Assembly: GCA_964360255.1 (NCBI GenBank)
Contig: CAYHVK010000022.1
Span: 1 to 45,815, forward strand
Source of the DNA: CAYHVK01 sp964360255
Lineage (GTDB): Bacteria > Bdellovibrionota > Bdellovibrionia > Bdellovibrionales > UBA1609
Reading direction: 5' to 3'
Length of the DNA stretch: 45,815 bases
A model generated the notes under the pieces. That model was not told where the DNA came from. It searched no databases and saw nothing but the letters and a program-made list of their open reading frames with translations. This document shows, one piece after another, positions 33,835-41,610 of this stretch. The stretch's first letter is position 1. Each line of letters opens with the position of its first letter. The position numbers and the translations under genes were made by a program.

Positions 33835-34983
33835 ATGAAAAAAATTATGCTTTTAGGTGCGGGTGAGCTTGGTAAAGAAGTCGTCATTTCAGCACAACGT
33901 TTAGGCTTACACATAATCGCGGTTGATAGATATCCGGGCGCTCCGGCCATGCAAGTGGCTGATGAGTTTGAGGTGATCGACATGCTCGACGGTGCGGCTC
34001 TTGAAACCGTTGTCAAAAAACACAAGCCTGACATTATTATTCCTGAAATTGAAGCCATTCGGACAGAGAAATTGGCGGAGTTTGAAAAGCAAGGTGTTCA
34101 AATCGTGCCGACTGCGAAAGCCGTATTTCTCACCATGAACCGTGATGCTATTCGCGATGTGGCAGCTCGCGAGTTGAAACTCAAGACGGCTCAGTTTGCT
34201 TATGCTGAATCTCTTGATGAGCTGGTTGTCGCCAGTAAAAAGATTGGATTTCCGAATGTGGTGAAGCCAGTGATGTCTTCATCGGGTAAAGGTCAGTCGG
34301 TGGTGAAGAGCGCTGCCGATGTTAAGGCCGCTTGGAATTATGCCGTTGAAGGTATGCGTGGCGATAAGAAAAAAGTCATCGTTGAAGAATTTATTAAATT
34401 CGATTCTGAGATTACGCTTCTCACTGTAAAACAGAAAAAAGGCCCTACTTTATTTGTAAAGCCCATCGGCCACCGCCAAGAGCGTGGGGATTATCAAGAA
34501 TCTTGGTTGCCGGCTCGCTTAAGTGCGACCCAACTTAAAAAAGCTCAACTTATGGCCAAGAAGGTGACGGACTATTTGGGCGGCAGCGGACTTTTCGGGG
34601 TGGAGTTTTTCGTTACTAAAAAAGATATTTATTTCTCAGAATTATCGCCGCGCCCTCATGATACAGGAATGGTGACGCTAGGCTCACAAAATTTAACGGA
34701 GTTTGATTTGCACCTTCGCGCAGTTTTAGGATTGCCGATTACAGAAATCATCTATGGCCAGCCCACAGCTTCGGCGGTGATTCTCGCCGATCGGGAAGAT
34801 GACACCTATAAAGTTGAAGGAGTCAGCGAGGCGCTCAAAGTGAGGGGTGCCGATATTCGCATTTTTGGCAAGCCGACGATTCGACCTTATCGCCGAATGG
34901 GTGTAGCCATTGCCAGCGGAAAAACCATTGATGAGGCTCGCAAAAAAGCTCGCTTAGCGGCCAGCCGAGTGAAGATCACATGA
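33835..34983 (+). CDS. purT: formate-dependent phosphoribosylglycinamide formyltransferase PurT
   Basis: PurT makes formyl-GAR from GAR, formate and ATP in purine synthesis. The N-terminal Rossmann segment is IMLLGAGELGKEVVISAQRLG, followed by IPEIEAI, the ATP-grasp domain (VVKPVMSSSGKGQSVV, VIVEEFI, FGVEFFV, ELSPRPHDTGMVT) and the small C-terminal domain. The ATG at 33835 yields 382 residues, close to E. coli PurT. An upstream in-frame start at 33799 would overlap the divergent gene. The next gene overlaps its stop by four bases. Confidence 0.93.
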   Translation: MKKIMLLGAGELGKEVVISAQRLGLHIIAVDRYPGAPAMQVADEFEVIDMLDGAALETVVKKHKPDIIIPEIEAIRTEKLAEFEKQGVQIVPTAKAVFLTMNRDAIRDVAARELKLKTAQFAYAESLDELVVASKKIGFPNVVKPVMSSSGKGQSVVKSAADVKAAWNYAVEGMRGDKKKVIVEEFIKFDSEITLLTVKQKKGPTLFVKPIGHRQERGDYQESWLPARLSATQLKKAQLMAKKVTDYLGGSGLFGVEFFVTKKDIYFSELSPRPHDTGMVTLGSQNLTEFDLHLRAVLGLPITEIIYGQPTASAVILADREDDTYKVEGVSEALKVRGADIRIFGKPTIRPYRRMGVAIASGKTIDEARKKARLAASRVKIT

Positions 34984-36116
34984 TTTTATTTGATCAGCTC
35001 GCACAGAGGGTCGAGAAGGAATGGTCTGCGTCTGGCGGTCAGCTTGACAGTTTTACGGATATCGCGACTCAAGCTCTTAGCGAGCTCGAGTATGATTTAT
35101 CTTTAGAAGATTTGAATCAGCAGATTCAAGAGTGGCTTTTGAAAAGCTCAGCGTTGCCTCAGCAGATCAGCATTCACAATACTTTTGGTCAACCCTCTTT
35201 AACAGTTTTTAACAATGGCCGCTTCGTTGTGGACATTTATATCTGGGTTGATTTTGATACCTCAATTCACAGTCATGGTTTTCGTGGAGCGTTTCGCGTG
35301 CTTCATGGCCAATCTTTGCAAGAGAACTTTACCGTGCAAACAGAGAAAAAGTTAGCGGAAGATATTTCTCTCGTGGATATGAGTGATATTCAACATGAGC
35401 GCCTCGTCGCCGGAGATGTCCGCGCCATAGCGCCGGGTTCTGATCTCACACATCGCGTGATTCATTTAGAAAATCCTACGATCACATTATGCGTGAAAAC
35501 CATTAATGAACCAGCACTCAAGCAGTGGACCTATTTGCAAACTGGACTGGCGGTGCAAAAGCAGAATGCCAATCCGGATATCGCAAAAAAAGTTTATTCT
35601 TTTCAGTACTTATTAAGCCAAAATGAAGCTTCGGCGGCTCAGTTCTTATCGGATTTTCTAGGGCAACTGGATATTTCTTCGCAGATTCATCTCTATGAAG
35701 ATGCAGCCAGTGGTGCCTACGGCATCAGCTCTGAAACAATTGAGCGCATTGTCGAGCGAATTGTGAGCTTACACGAGGGTTCTGAATGGTGGGCGCGTTA
35801 CGAGGCCTTCCATTTGATTCGTATGAATGAACTTTATTCGGAAGGCAGTAATAAGCCTATTGAGCGTCTTGTGGCGCACTTTATTAATAGTGGTTATAAA
35901 CTTAAGCAGATCGAGCCTTTATTAAAAAAATTCTCTTCTGAACCTATTGCTGAGGTCGTAAAAGACTTAATGGATATCCCAGCTATATTTAATTTTGATT
36001 TAGCTGATGAGGACCGCGAAGAAATTAAAGGTTTGATTGCTGCACCTAAAAAAGTGGTGCCAGAACATTTGAAACAGTTTCGCCAAATTCAACTGATGCG
36101 AGATTTTATACTTTAA
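34980..36116 (+). CDS. cupin-domain protein coupled to purT
   Basis: Residues about 60-180 form a cupin with metal ligands His97 and His99 (IHSHGFRGAF) and a second part GDVRAIAPGSDLTHRVIH (His158, His162), reminiscent of cysteine dioxygenase-type cupins. The N-terminal 55 residues are helical. The C-terminal about 180 residues are helical and unassigned. The ATG overlaps the purT stop (ATGA), so expression is coupled, but no purine-related role is evident. Oxygenase or small-molecule-binding roles are possible. Its 3' end overlaps the convergent methyltransferase gene by 11 bp. Confidence 0.75.
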   Translation: MILFDQLAQRVEKEWSASGGQLDSFTDIATQALSELEYDLSLEDLNQQIQEWLLKSSALPQQISIHNTFGQPSLTVFNNGRFVVDIYIWVDFDTSIHSHGFRGAFRVLHGQSLQENFTVQTEKKLAEDISLVDMSDIQHERLVAGDVRAIAPGSDLTHRVIHLENPTITLCVKTINEPALKQWTYLQTGLAVQKQNANPDIAKKVYSFQYLLSQNEASAAQFLSDFLGQLDISSQIHLYEDAASGAYGISSETIERIVERIVSLHEGSEWWARYEAFHLIRMNELYSEGSNKPIERLVAHFINSGYKLKQIEPLLKKFSSEPIAEVVKDLMDIPAIFNFDLADEDREEIKGLIAAPKKVVPEHLKQFRQIQLMRDFIL

Positions 36117-36840
36117 GTAATCTGAAAAATAAAAACTGGGGCTTCTTAGAGAGACGGTCAGCGATGTGCGGATAAGTTTTCTTAAGCTCGGGGCCTACTG
36201 TTCCTTCAGTCATGCGCTCAATAACAAAACCATTTGATGTAAAAGCCTGGGTCACTTCAGAAAGAGGACGGCGGTAGAAATGAACTTTTACTGGTTGACC
36301 GGTGACCGTCCAGTCTTGGCTAAGAAGTTCTTTTTGGTAATAAAGCTGATTCACGGATTCGTTAAAATCCATCATCGGGTGGTGAGTCGAGAGAACAATG
36401 CGGTCGCCCGGTGAGAGGATGCGATTGAATTCAGCAAAGAGCGCATTCAAATCGTTAATGTAATGAATCATCAGTGATGACAAAATAAAATCAAACTGAC
36501 CAGCTTGAAACATTTTAAGCGGCTGACCTAAATCATGAAGAATATATTTCGCCTCGGCGCCGAATTTTTCTTTGGCGATTTTCAGCATGCTAGGACTCAC
36601 GTCGATGCCGGTGACGATCGCTTGGCGCTCAAGAAGTAGCCCGGTGTAGGCGCCTGGCCCGCAGCCCGCATCTAAAACTTTTTTACCTTTTAAATCAGGA
36701 AGCAGAGCCAGAGTTGACGGTCTTTCAAAAAGAGCATTGTAACCATTCTTCTCAATAGCCGTAGCGTAAGCCTCGCCGAAATTCTCGTACGACACTAAGG
36801 CCACTGGTTTATCGGTAAATGTACGGTTAGCGCCGTTCAT
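36106..36840 (-). CDS. class I SAM-dependent methyltransferase
   Basis: The SAM-binding loop VLDAGCGPGAYTG (55-67), acidic strand-2 end GIDVSPSML, the GQFDFILSSLMIHYI segment after strand 4 and the LSPGDRIVLSTHHP strand 5 place this in the Methyltransf_11/UbiE-like group. At 244 residues it is a single domain. No transmembrane or signal segment is present. The substrate cannot be told. It is probably a single gene. Confidence 0.85.
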   Translation of the reverse strand: MNGANRTFTDKPVALVSYENFGEAYATAIEKNGYNALFERPSTLALLPDLKGKKVLDAGCGPGAYTGLLLERQAIVTGIDVSPSMLKIAKEKFGAEAKYILHDLGQPLKMFQAGQFDFILSSLMIHYINDLNALFAEFNRILSPGDRIVLSTHHPMMDFNESVNQLYYQKELLSQDWTVTGQPVKVHFYRRPLSEVTQAFTSNGFVIERMTEGTVGPELKKTYPHIADRLSKKPQFLFFRLLKV

Positions 36841-36959
36841 GAATGCTCCCTAAAGAAAACCGAATGTGTACGAAAACGCGGCAGATTGCACGGAAATATT
36901 GATAATTCTTGCTACCGAAACGTGAACGAGTTAAATCTTCAGTCTCATAGGGGACTCAG

Positions 36960-38117
36960 ATGTTCAATAAATTCATCATTTTTGGTTTCTTGGTTATTAC
37001 CCAGACGGCTTTCGCACAGGTGGCGGGCGACCCGGTTCGTCTTGATGAAATTGGATATTATTCTATAGAGCAAATTACGCTTTATAAAAAACAGCTTGGC
37101 ATAGATACGCCAACGACCTCATCTGTGACGGCTTATAAATTAAGTTATTACACAACCGGTATCGACGGAAAATTAACGATTGCGACAGCGGGTGTGACGG
37201 TGCCCAATGATCAAGTGGTAGAAACTCGCCCGGTGGTTTCTTATCAGCACGGTACAACTTCACGTCGTGATTTAGTGCCTTCATCTGGTCATACAGAATT
37301 AATTTTAAATGGAGCCTACTACTCATCAAATGGTTACGTGGTAGTTGCCGCTGATTACCTGGGTCTCGGTGAAGAAATGTCTTTTCATCCTTACTTGCAT
37401 GCTGAATCAGAAGCGACGACATGTGCCGATGCACTTTTAGCGATTTATAAGCTCGGTCTTTCAAGTTCTAAAAAATTATTTATGGCTGGCTACTCACAAG
37501 GTGGGCATGCCACAATGGCGCTTCATCGCTATTGGCAAAATAAGTATGGAGCGGATCGCCCGGTGACGGCAGCGGCTCCTATGGCGGGGCCTTATGATCT
37601 TTCAGGTACGGTGATCGAAACATCTCGTCAAATCGGAAAAATTTCTGCCTCAACGGTGACATACACGGGCTACCTTTTACTCGCCATGAATATGATTTAC
37701 AGTTTAGATGCTGGCTTAGTGAATTATGTGCAGGCGCCTTATGCGACTCAGATGCCAACTCTCTACGACGGGACACACGATTTTAAAGATATCATGGCGG
37801 TTCTACCACAAACTCTACCTGAGTTTTTAACGGTCTCTTTGATCGACGGTATTACTCATCATCCTGATACGAATGCTTTCGTTTTAGCTCTCAAAAAAAA
37901 TGATGTTTATGACTGGAAGTCAGAGGCGCCGATTCAATTCTGTCATGGTGATGCCGATTTAGATGTGCCGCCATCAAATACAATTAAAACTATGGCGCAT
38001 ATGCAGGCGCTCGGCACGGTTGTTTCTCGCGCGGTGATTCCGGGAGGGCTCACGCACTCTACGGCAGGAGTCCCTTGTTTTAGAGAGACGGCTCGGTTTT
38101 TTGAAACTTTTAGATAA
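36960..38117 (+). CDS. exported alpha/beta hydrolase (secretory lipase-like)
   Basis: A signal peptide (cleaved near AFAQ, residue 20) precedes an alpha/beta hydrolase. The oxyanion region is VVSYQHGTTS, the nucleophile elbow is GYSQGG (Ser179), the acid is in HGDADLDVP (331-335) and the histidine is in GGLTHS (His366). The VVAADYLGLGE strand is common in secretory lipases and esterases. It is likely released or periplasmic and would hydrolyse esters or lipids. Ribosome site AGGGGA lies upstream. The next small exported gene follows after 20 bp and may be co-transcribed. Confidence 0.84.
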   Translation: MFNKFIIFGFLVITQTAFAQVAGDPVRLDEIGYYSIEQITLYKKQLGIDTPTTSSVTAYKLSYYTTGIDGKLTIATAGVTVPNDQVVETRPVVSYQHGTTSRRDLVPSSGHTELILNGAYYSSNGYVVVAADYLGLGEEMSFHPYLHAESEATTCADALLAIYKLGLSSSKKLFMAGYSQGGHATMALHRYWQNKYGADRPVTAAAPMAGPYDLSGTVIETSRQIGKISASTVTYTGYLLLAMNMIYSLDAGLVNYVQAPYATQMPTLYDGTHDFKDIMAVLPQTLPEFLTVSLIDGITHHPDTNAFVLALKKNDVYDWKSEAPIQFCHGDADLDVPPSNTIKTMAHMQALGTVVSRAVIPGGLTHSTAGVPCFRETARFFETFR

Positions 38118-38137
38118 AACTCAACAAAGGAGAGTCT

Positions 38138-38521
38138 ATGTTGAATAAAATTTTTTTTGGGGTCAGCACAATCTTAATGGTGTCAGCTAACTGTTACGCT
38201 GGGCAATGGAATTGCGTAGCTGGATTGGGCGGTAAAGAAGCCGTTACAATTGCTATGCAAGGAACTGCTACTGGTGAATTCGCGTCTGAAGCCACTGTTA
38301 ATGTGGGCGGCGTCGGTGGTGGAGCCTTATCTCTTTACCAAGATAAAGCCGACGCAGGAGAGCTGGCTCGCGCTATTATCGGGGCCGAAGATCCACGTAG
38401 CAAATTGCGTCTTCGAGTGATGAACGAACAAGTCGCACCTGCGCAGTATAAAATTTTTGTCTTACTTGTGAATTTAGTGATCAAGCAAGAGCTTGATGGC
38501 ACTTGTACGTTTACGCCTTAA
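38138..38521 (+). CDS. small exported protein of unknown function
   Basis: This 127-residue protein has a signal peptide (cleaved near CYA/G, residue 21) and a compact mature part with two Cys (WNCVAG and GTCTF) that may pair. A Gly-rich stretch (NVGGVGGGALS) lies in the middle. The ribosome site AAAGGAGAG is strong. It follows the hydrolase gene by 20 bp. Its stop codon overlaps the convergent multicopper oxidase gene by four bases. Confidence 0.72.
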   Translation: MLNKIFFGVSTILMVSANCYAGQWNCVAGLGGKEAVTIAMQGTATGEFASEATVNVGGVGGGALSLYQDKADAGELARAIIGAEDPRSKLRLRVMNEQVAPAQYKIFVLLVNLVIKQELDGTCTFTP

Positions 38522-40725
38522 AACTGCACTTGGGCACCCACACCAAAGCTGTTATTGGTCAGCATTAAACCAGCCGCCCAAGTCCAATTCGGACCGTACA
38601 TAAGCGACACCTCATACTCTCCCTCGTCTTGGCCTTCCCATTCGGGGCGCCATGAGAACTCGACGTCTGTAAATATATTCTTTGTCCACTGAAAACGCTT
38701 TTCTAGATCGAGTCGGAATTCGCCCTCGTGATTAACGAATACCTGCGATTCAATAAGCAGAGGAAGAATATATCCAACGCCTGCTATTCCAAACTCCTCT
38801 TCGTGGTACCGCGTGCCGCCGACCATCAGATTCAAAAAATTTCCGAACCAACGGCGATACAAAAGATCGCCTTCTACATCCCATTTGCCTTCCGTTGCAA
38901 AATCTTTTTTAGAGTCGCTTCTTGATTCAATATTGAGCGCCAGCTCATCCCAAGTTCGCATAATTTTAAAATCTGCACGGGCGTGGTTGGTGGCGGCCTC
39001 CAAAAGACCATAACTGTAGAGATGCTCATGGAGATGAGGATCATGCTTATCATGCATTTGCATATCTGGTGTCAGTTTGAAGTCGTTATACCGCACAACA
39101 CGGGCCATGCCGGTCTTCATATGATAAAGGTTATGACAATGAAGCATCCACTGACCTGGCTCATTGGCATAGAATTCAATCGTTCGACTCCCATGCGGTG
39201 GGACATCGACGGTGTGTTTTAATGGCGATTTGTCGCCCTGATCGTTGAGCACACGAAAGAAATGACCGTGCAAGTGCATCGGGTGATGCATCATCGTGTC
39301 GTTTTGAAAAACAAAACGAACGATTTCACCTTTGTTAATTATGAGCAGACGATCTTGTTGAATGGCTTTTCCGTTAATGTGCCAAACGTAGCGTTCCATG
39401 TCTCCGCCAAGGACAAGTTTTAGTTCGTGAATCTTTGCGTCTTTCGGAAGGGTGGTTGGATTGAGTGCAGTTAGACTATCTACGCTGAGTGTTTCTAGAA
39501 CTTGATTTGAAATTAAATTTCTAGAGGCTGCATTTTGTTTGAGGACGGCATCGGACTGCGAACTGAAATCAACGTCTTCGACGACTTTTGCAGGAGCAGA
39601 AGCCTGGTGCGCTCTATGGCTCGAGTGATCCATTCCGGTCATTTTTGAGTGATCCATGCCTTCCATGGATTCACCGCCATGATTTTTGTGGTTCATGTGT
39701 TCCATTGATGCATACAAATCAGGGGATGCTTTTTTTGGTGCAGGAACTTTTTCACCCTGACCTATCCAGGCCGAGGCAAATCCGGTTCCGTCTTGAACGC
39801 TCGCACGAATTTCGTAGTTCTTGCGCTCGGGGGCCGTGAACAAGACGTCATAGGTCTCAGCCATTCCCATCAAAATTTCTTTTGTTTGAATCGGCTCGAT
39901 ATCAACACCATCCGCAGAAATAACGGTCATCGGTACGCCCATTGAGACGTAGAAATAACTTGAAGCGCCGGCGTTGATAATTCGGAGACGGATCTTTTCG
40001 CCGGGACGAGAATTAAGTAATTGTGAGTCGCGTTTTCCATTTATTAGAAAAGCATCGTAACCCACATCAGAAAGATCCATGCCGCCCATGCGACTCCACT
40101 CATTAGAGAGGTATGTTTTCAGAGCCTCTGCTTTTATGGCTCCACCAATAGAGCGGACTGAATCTTTTTTATAAAGGTAATAATCGCCATCTTTTCTCAG
40201 ATTACGAATAATTTTGTCGGCATTTTCGTCTGACCAATCACTGAGAACTAAAACAGCATCTTTATCGTATTGAATGGTTTTTTTCTTCGGATGAATAATA
40301 AAGGCCCCGTAAACACCTTTCTGCTCTTGAACCATCGTGTGCGAGTGATACCAAAATGTTCCGTTCTGTCTGATTTTAAATTTAAAAAGACGTTCTTTGC
40401 CCGCATAAATGGGAGGTGTGTTGATATAGGCAACGCCGTCTTCTTCAGGTGGGAGAAGAATGCCATGCCAGTGAATTGAAACTTCTTCTTTCGGAAGTCT
40501 ATTGCGAACTAAGATCTCAGCGTCATCACCTTCAGTAAACTCAAGGGTCGGTGCCGGAATGCCGCCGTTTACGGTTAATGCGAAATCGACCTCTTTTTTC
40601 CCGCTGAGATTGATGGGTTTATTTTCGACCGTCAGCTCGTAGCGGATGGTTTTAGCTGCGGCATTATGGGCAAAACTAAGAAAAACTAGTAGAAAGGTGA
40701 AGATAAGCTGAACTTCTTTTTTCAT
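38518..40725 (-). CDS. multicopper oxidase fused to a CopB-like outer-membrane domain
   Basis: Residues about 25-548 are a CopA-type multicopper oxidase with copper-ligand motifs HWHG (85-88), WYHSH (125-129), HPMHLHGHFF (481-490) and HCHNLYHMKTGM (529-540). A Met/His-rich segment lies at 340-375, as in periplasmic copper-tolerance oxidases. Residues about 560-735 are strand-rich, with EVEFSWRP-like pairs, YEVSLMYGP and a terminal FGVGAQVQF. This resembles a shortened CopB outer-membrane barrel. A signal peptide (1-24) and ribosome site GGAGG are present. The fusion would place the oxidase at the outer membrane. The CopB assignment is weaker than the oxidase assignment. Confidence 0.85.
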   Translation of the reverse strand: MKKEVQLIFTFLLVFLSFAHNAAAKTIRYELTVENKPINLSGKKEVDFALTVNGGIPAPTLEFTEGDDAEILVRNRLPKEEVSIHWHGILLPPEEDGVAYINTPPIYAGKERLFKFKIRQNGTFWYHSHTMVQEQKGVYGAFIIHPKKKTIQYDKDAVLVLSDWSDENADKIIRNLRKDGDYYLYKKDSVRSIGGAIKAEALKTYLSNEWSRMGGMDLSDVGYDAFLINGKRDSQLLNSRPGEKIRLRIINAGASSYFYVSMGVPMTVISADGVDIEPIQTKEILMGMAETYDVLFTAPERKNYEIRASVQDGTGFASAWIGQGEKVPAPKKASPDLYASMEHMNHKNHGGESMEGMDHSKMTGMDHSSHRAHQASAPAKVVEDVDFSSQSDAVLKQNAASRNLISNQVLETLSVDSLTALNPTTLPKDAKIHELKLVLGGDMERYVWHINGKAIQQDRLLIINKGEIVRFVFQNDTMMHHPMHLHGHFFRVLNDQGDKSPLKHTVDVPPHGSRTIEFYANEPGQWMLHCHNLYHMKTGMARVVRYNDFKLTPDMQMHDKHDPHLHEHLYSYGLLEAATNHARADFKIMRTWDELALNIESRSDSKKDFATEGKWDVEGDLLYRRWFGNFLNLMVGGTRYHEEEFGIAGVGYILPLLIESQVFVNHEGEFRLDLEKRFQWTKNIFTDVEFSWRPEWEGQDEGEYEVSLMYGPNWTWAAGLMLTNNSFGVGAQVQF

Positions 40726-40868
40726 ATGCCTCCATCGCTAATACTAATGGGCGTAAACCCAGAATTGTTTTCACTATCCTAAGTCTAACAATTATTTTCT
40801 GCATTTTTGATGTATAACTACGACACTTATCGTCTAAAACGGCTGATTTTTACTTTAAAGGAGTTTTT

Positions 40869-41252
40869 ATGAAAAAGCTTATGGTCCTGGCCCTTTTTAT
40901 TACAAGTTCTGTGGGTTTTGCAGCTGATGAGTCTTGTTATGTGAAGTCTACACAAAGCTCAGTCGCGCTTCCTGGTGTTCTCTGCCTTACTCCATCTGAG
41001 AATGGATTTTTACTCTCAGTTGATGGCAAGGAGTATAAAGCTGCTCATAGTTTTTCAAGAAAAGATGCTGTTGGTCGCCAAGAGATAGTTATTCAAATTT
41101 CAGTTCAAGATGAGGGCTCGTGTTCAACTTACCGTGAATCTGTGTTGATTATTGCGGGCTCTTTAGCAAGAGGGGAAGCATTTATAACACCTGATTGGTG
41201 TCACTCAGAGAATGAATTAGTAGAATCAGCACAATATCAAAAAGTAAAATAA
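40869..41252 (+). CDS. small exported protein of unknown function
   Basis: The 127-residue protein has a signal peptide (MKKLMVLALFITSSVGFA, cleaved near 18) and four Cys (DESCYVK, GVLCLTP, GSCSTY, DWCHSE), suggesting two disulphides. The mature domain is strand-rich. The ribosome site AAAGGAG is strong. It is divergent from the multicopper oxidase with 143 bp between starts. No family is recognised. Confidence 0.72.
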   Translation: MKKLMVLALFITSSVGFAADESCYVKSTQSSVALPGVLCLTPSENGFLLSVDGKEYKAAHSFSRKDAVGRQEIVIQISVQDEGSCSTYRESVLIIAGSLARGEAFITPDWCHSENELVESAQYQKVK

Positions 41253-41388
41253 GCAAAATTTAAAAAACTGGACATTTTTTCTTTAACAAGTGCCCAGGGA
41301 CCTTTAGAGACAATTTGGCACGACCTAATGTCACGTTGTCAAAAACCTCTCCTCAAAACCTCCTATTTAAGTTTTAGCCGCTTTCACC

Positions 41389-41404
41389 TGGCACAGTTTC
41401 TGCT
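41389..41404 (+). promoter_or_regulatory. sigma-54-like promoter
   Basis: TGGCACAGTTTCTGCT matches the -24/-12 consensus TGGCACrnnnnTTGCw with one mismatch. The GG (41390-41391) and GC (41402-41403) are spaced by exactly 10 bases. It lies about 42 bases before the small ORF start. The rest of 41253-41445 shows no gene. Confidence 0.55.
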
Positions 41405-41445
41405 TAAGAGAATGGGGTCGCTTAATATTTATAATGAGGAACAAT

Positions 41446-41610
41446 ATGAATACCCAACGTGAGTTCAGCCGTAAGATACAATGTGTCGTTAAATCACCCA
41501 ATCGCGGTTCGCAGCAAATTCAAGTTCTTATACAAAAGGTAGGAGTGCGTTGGTATTCCTACTGGGAAGTGAGCGGACGGCTTTATATTCGTCCTTTAAG
41601 CCAAGCTTGA
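41446..41610 (+). CDS. small ORF (54 residues) coupled to the Na/Pi transporter gene
   Basis: ATG at 41446 follows a good ribosome site (GAGGA, about six bases upstream). The 54-residue product is basic with a Trp/Tyr-rich part (VRWYSYWEVSGRLYIRP) and one Cys. Its TGA overlaps the TTG at 41607 of the transporter gene, so translation of the two can be coupled. I recognise no family. It could be a true small protein or a regulatory leader peptide. Confidence 0.6.
   Translation: MNTQREFSRKIQCVVKSPNRGSQQIQVLIQKVGVRWYSYWEVSGRLYIRPLSQA

Noticed and set aside
41316..41331. A second TGGCACG in the region before the Na/Pi transporter
   Set aside because: The bases at the -12 position are TG rather than GC, so it does not form a sigma-54 element.
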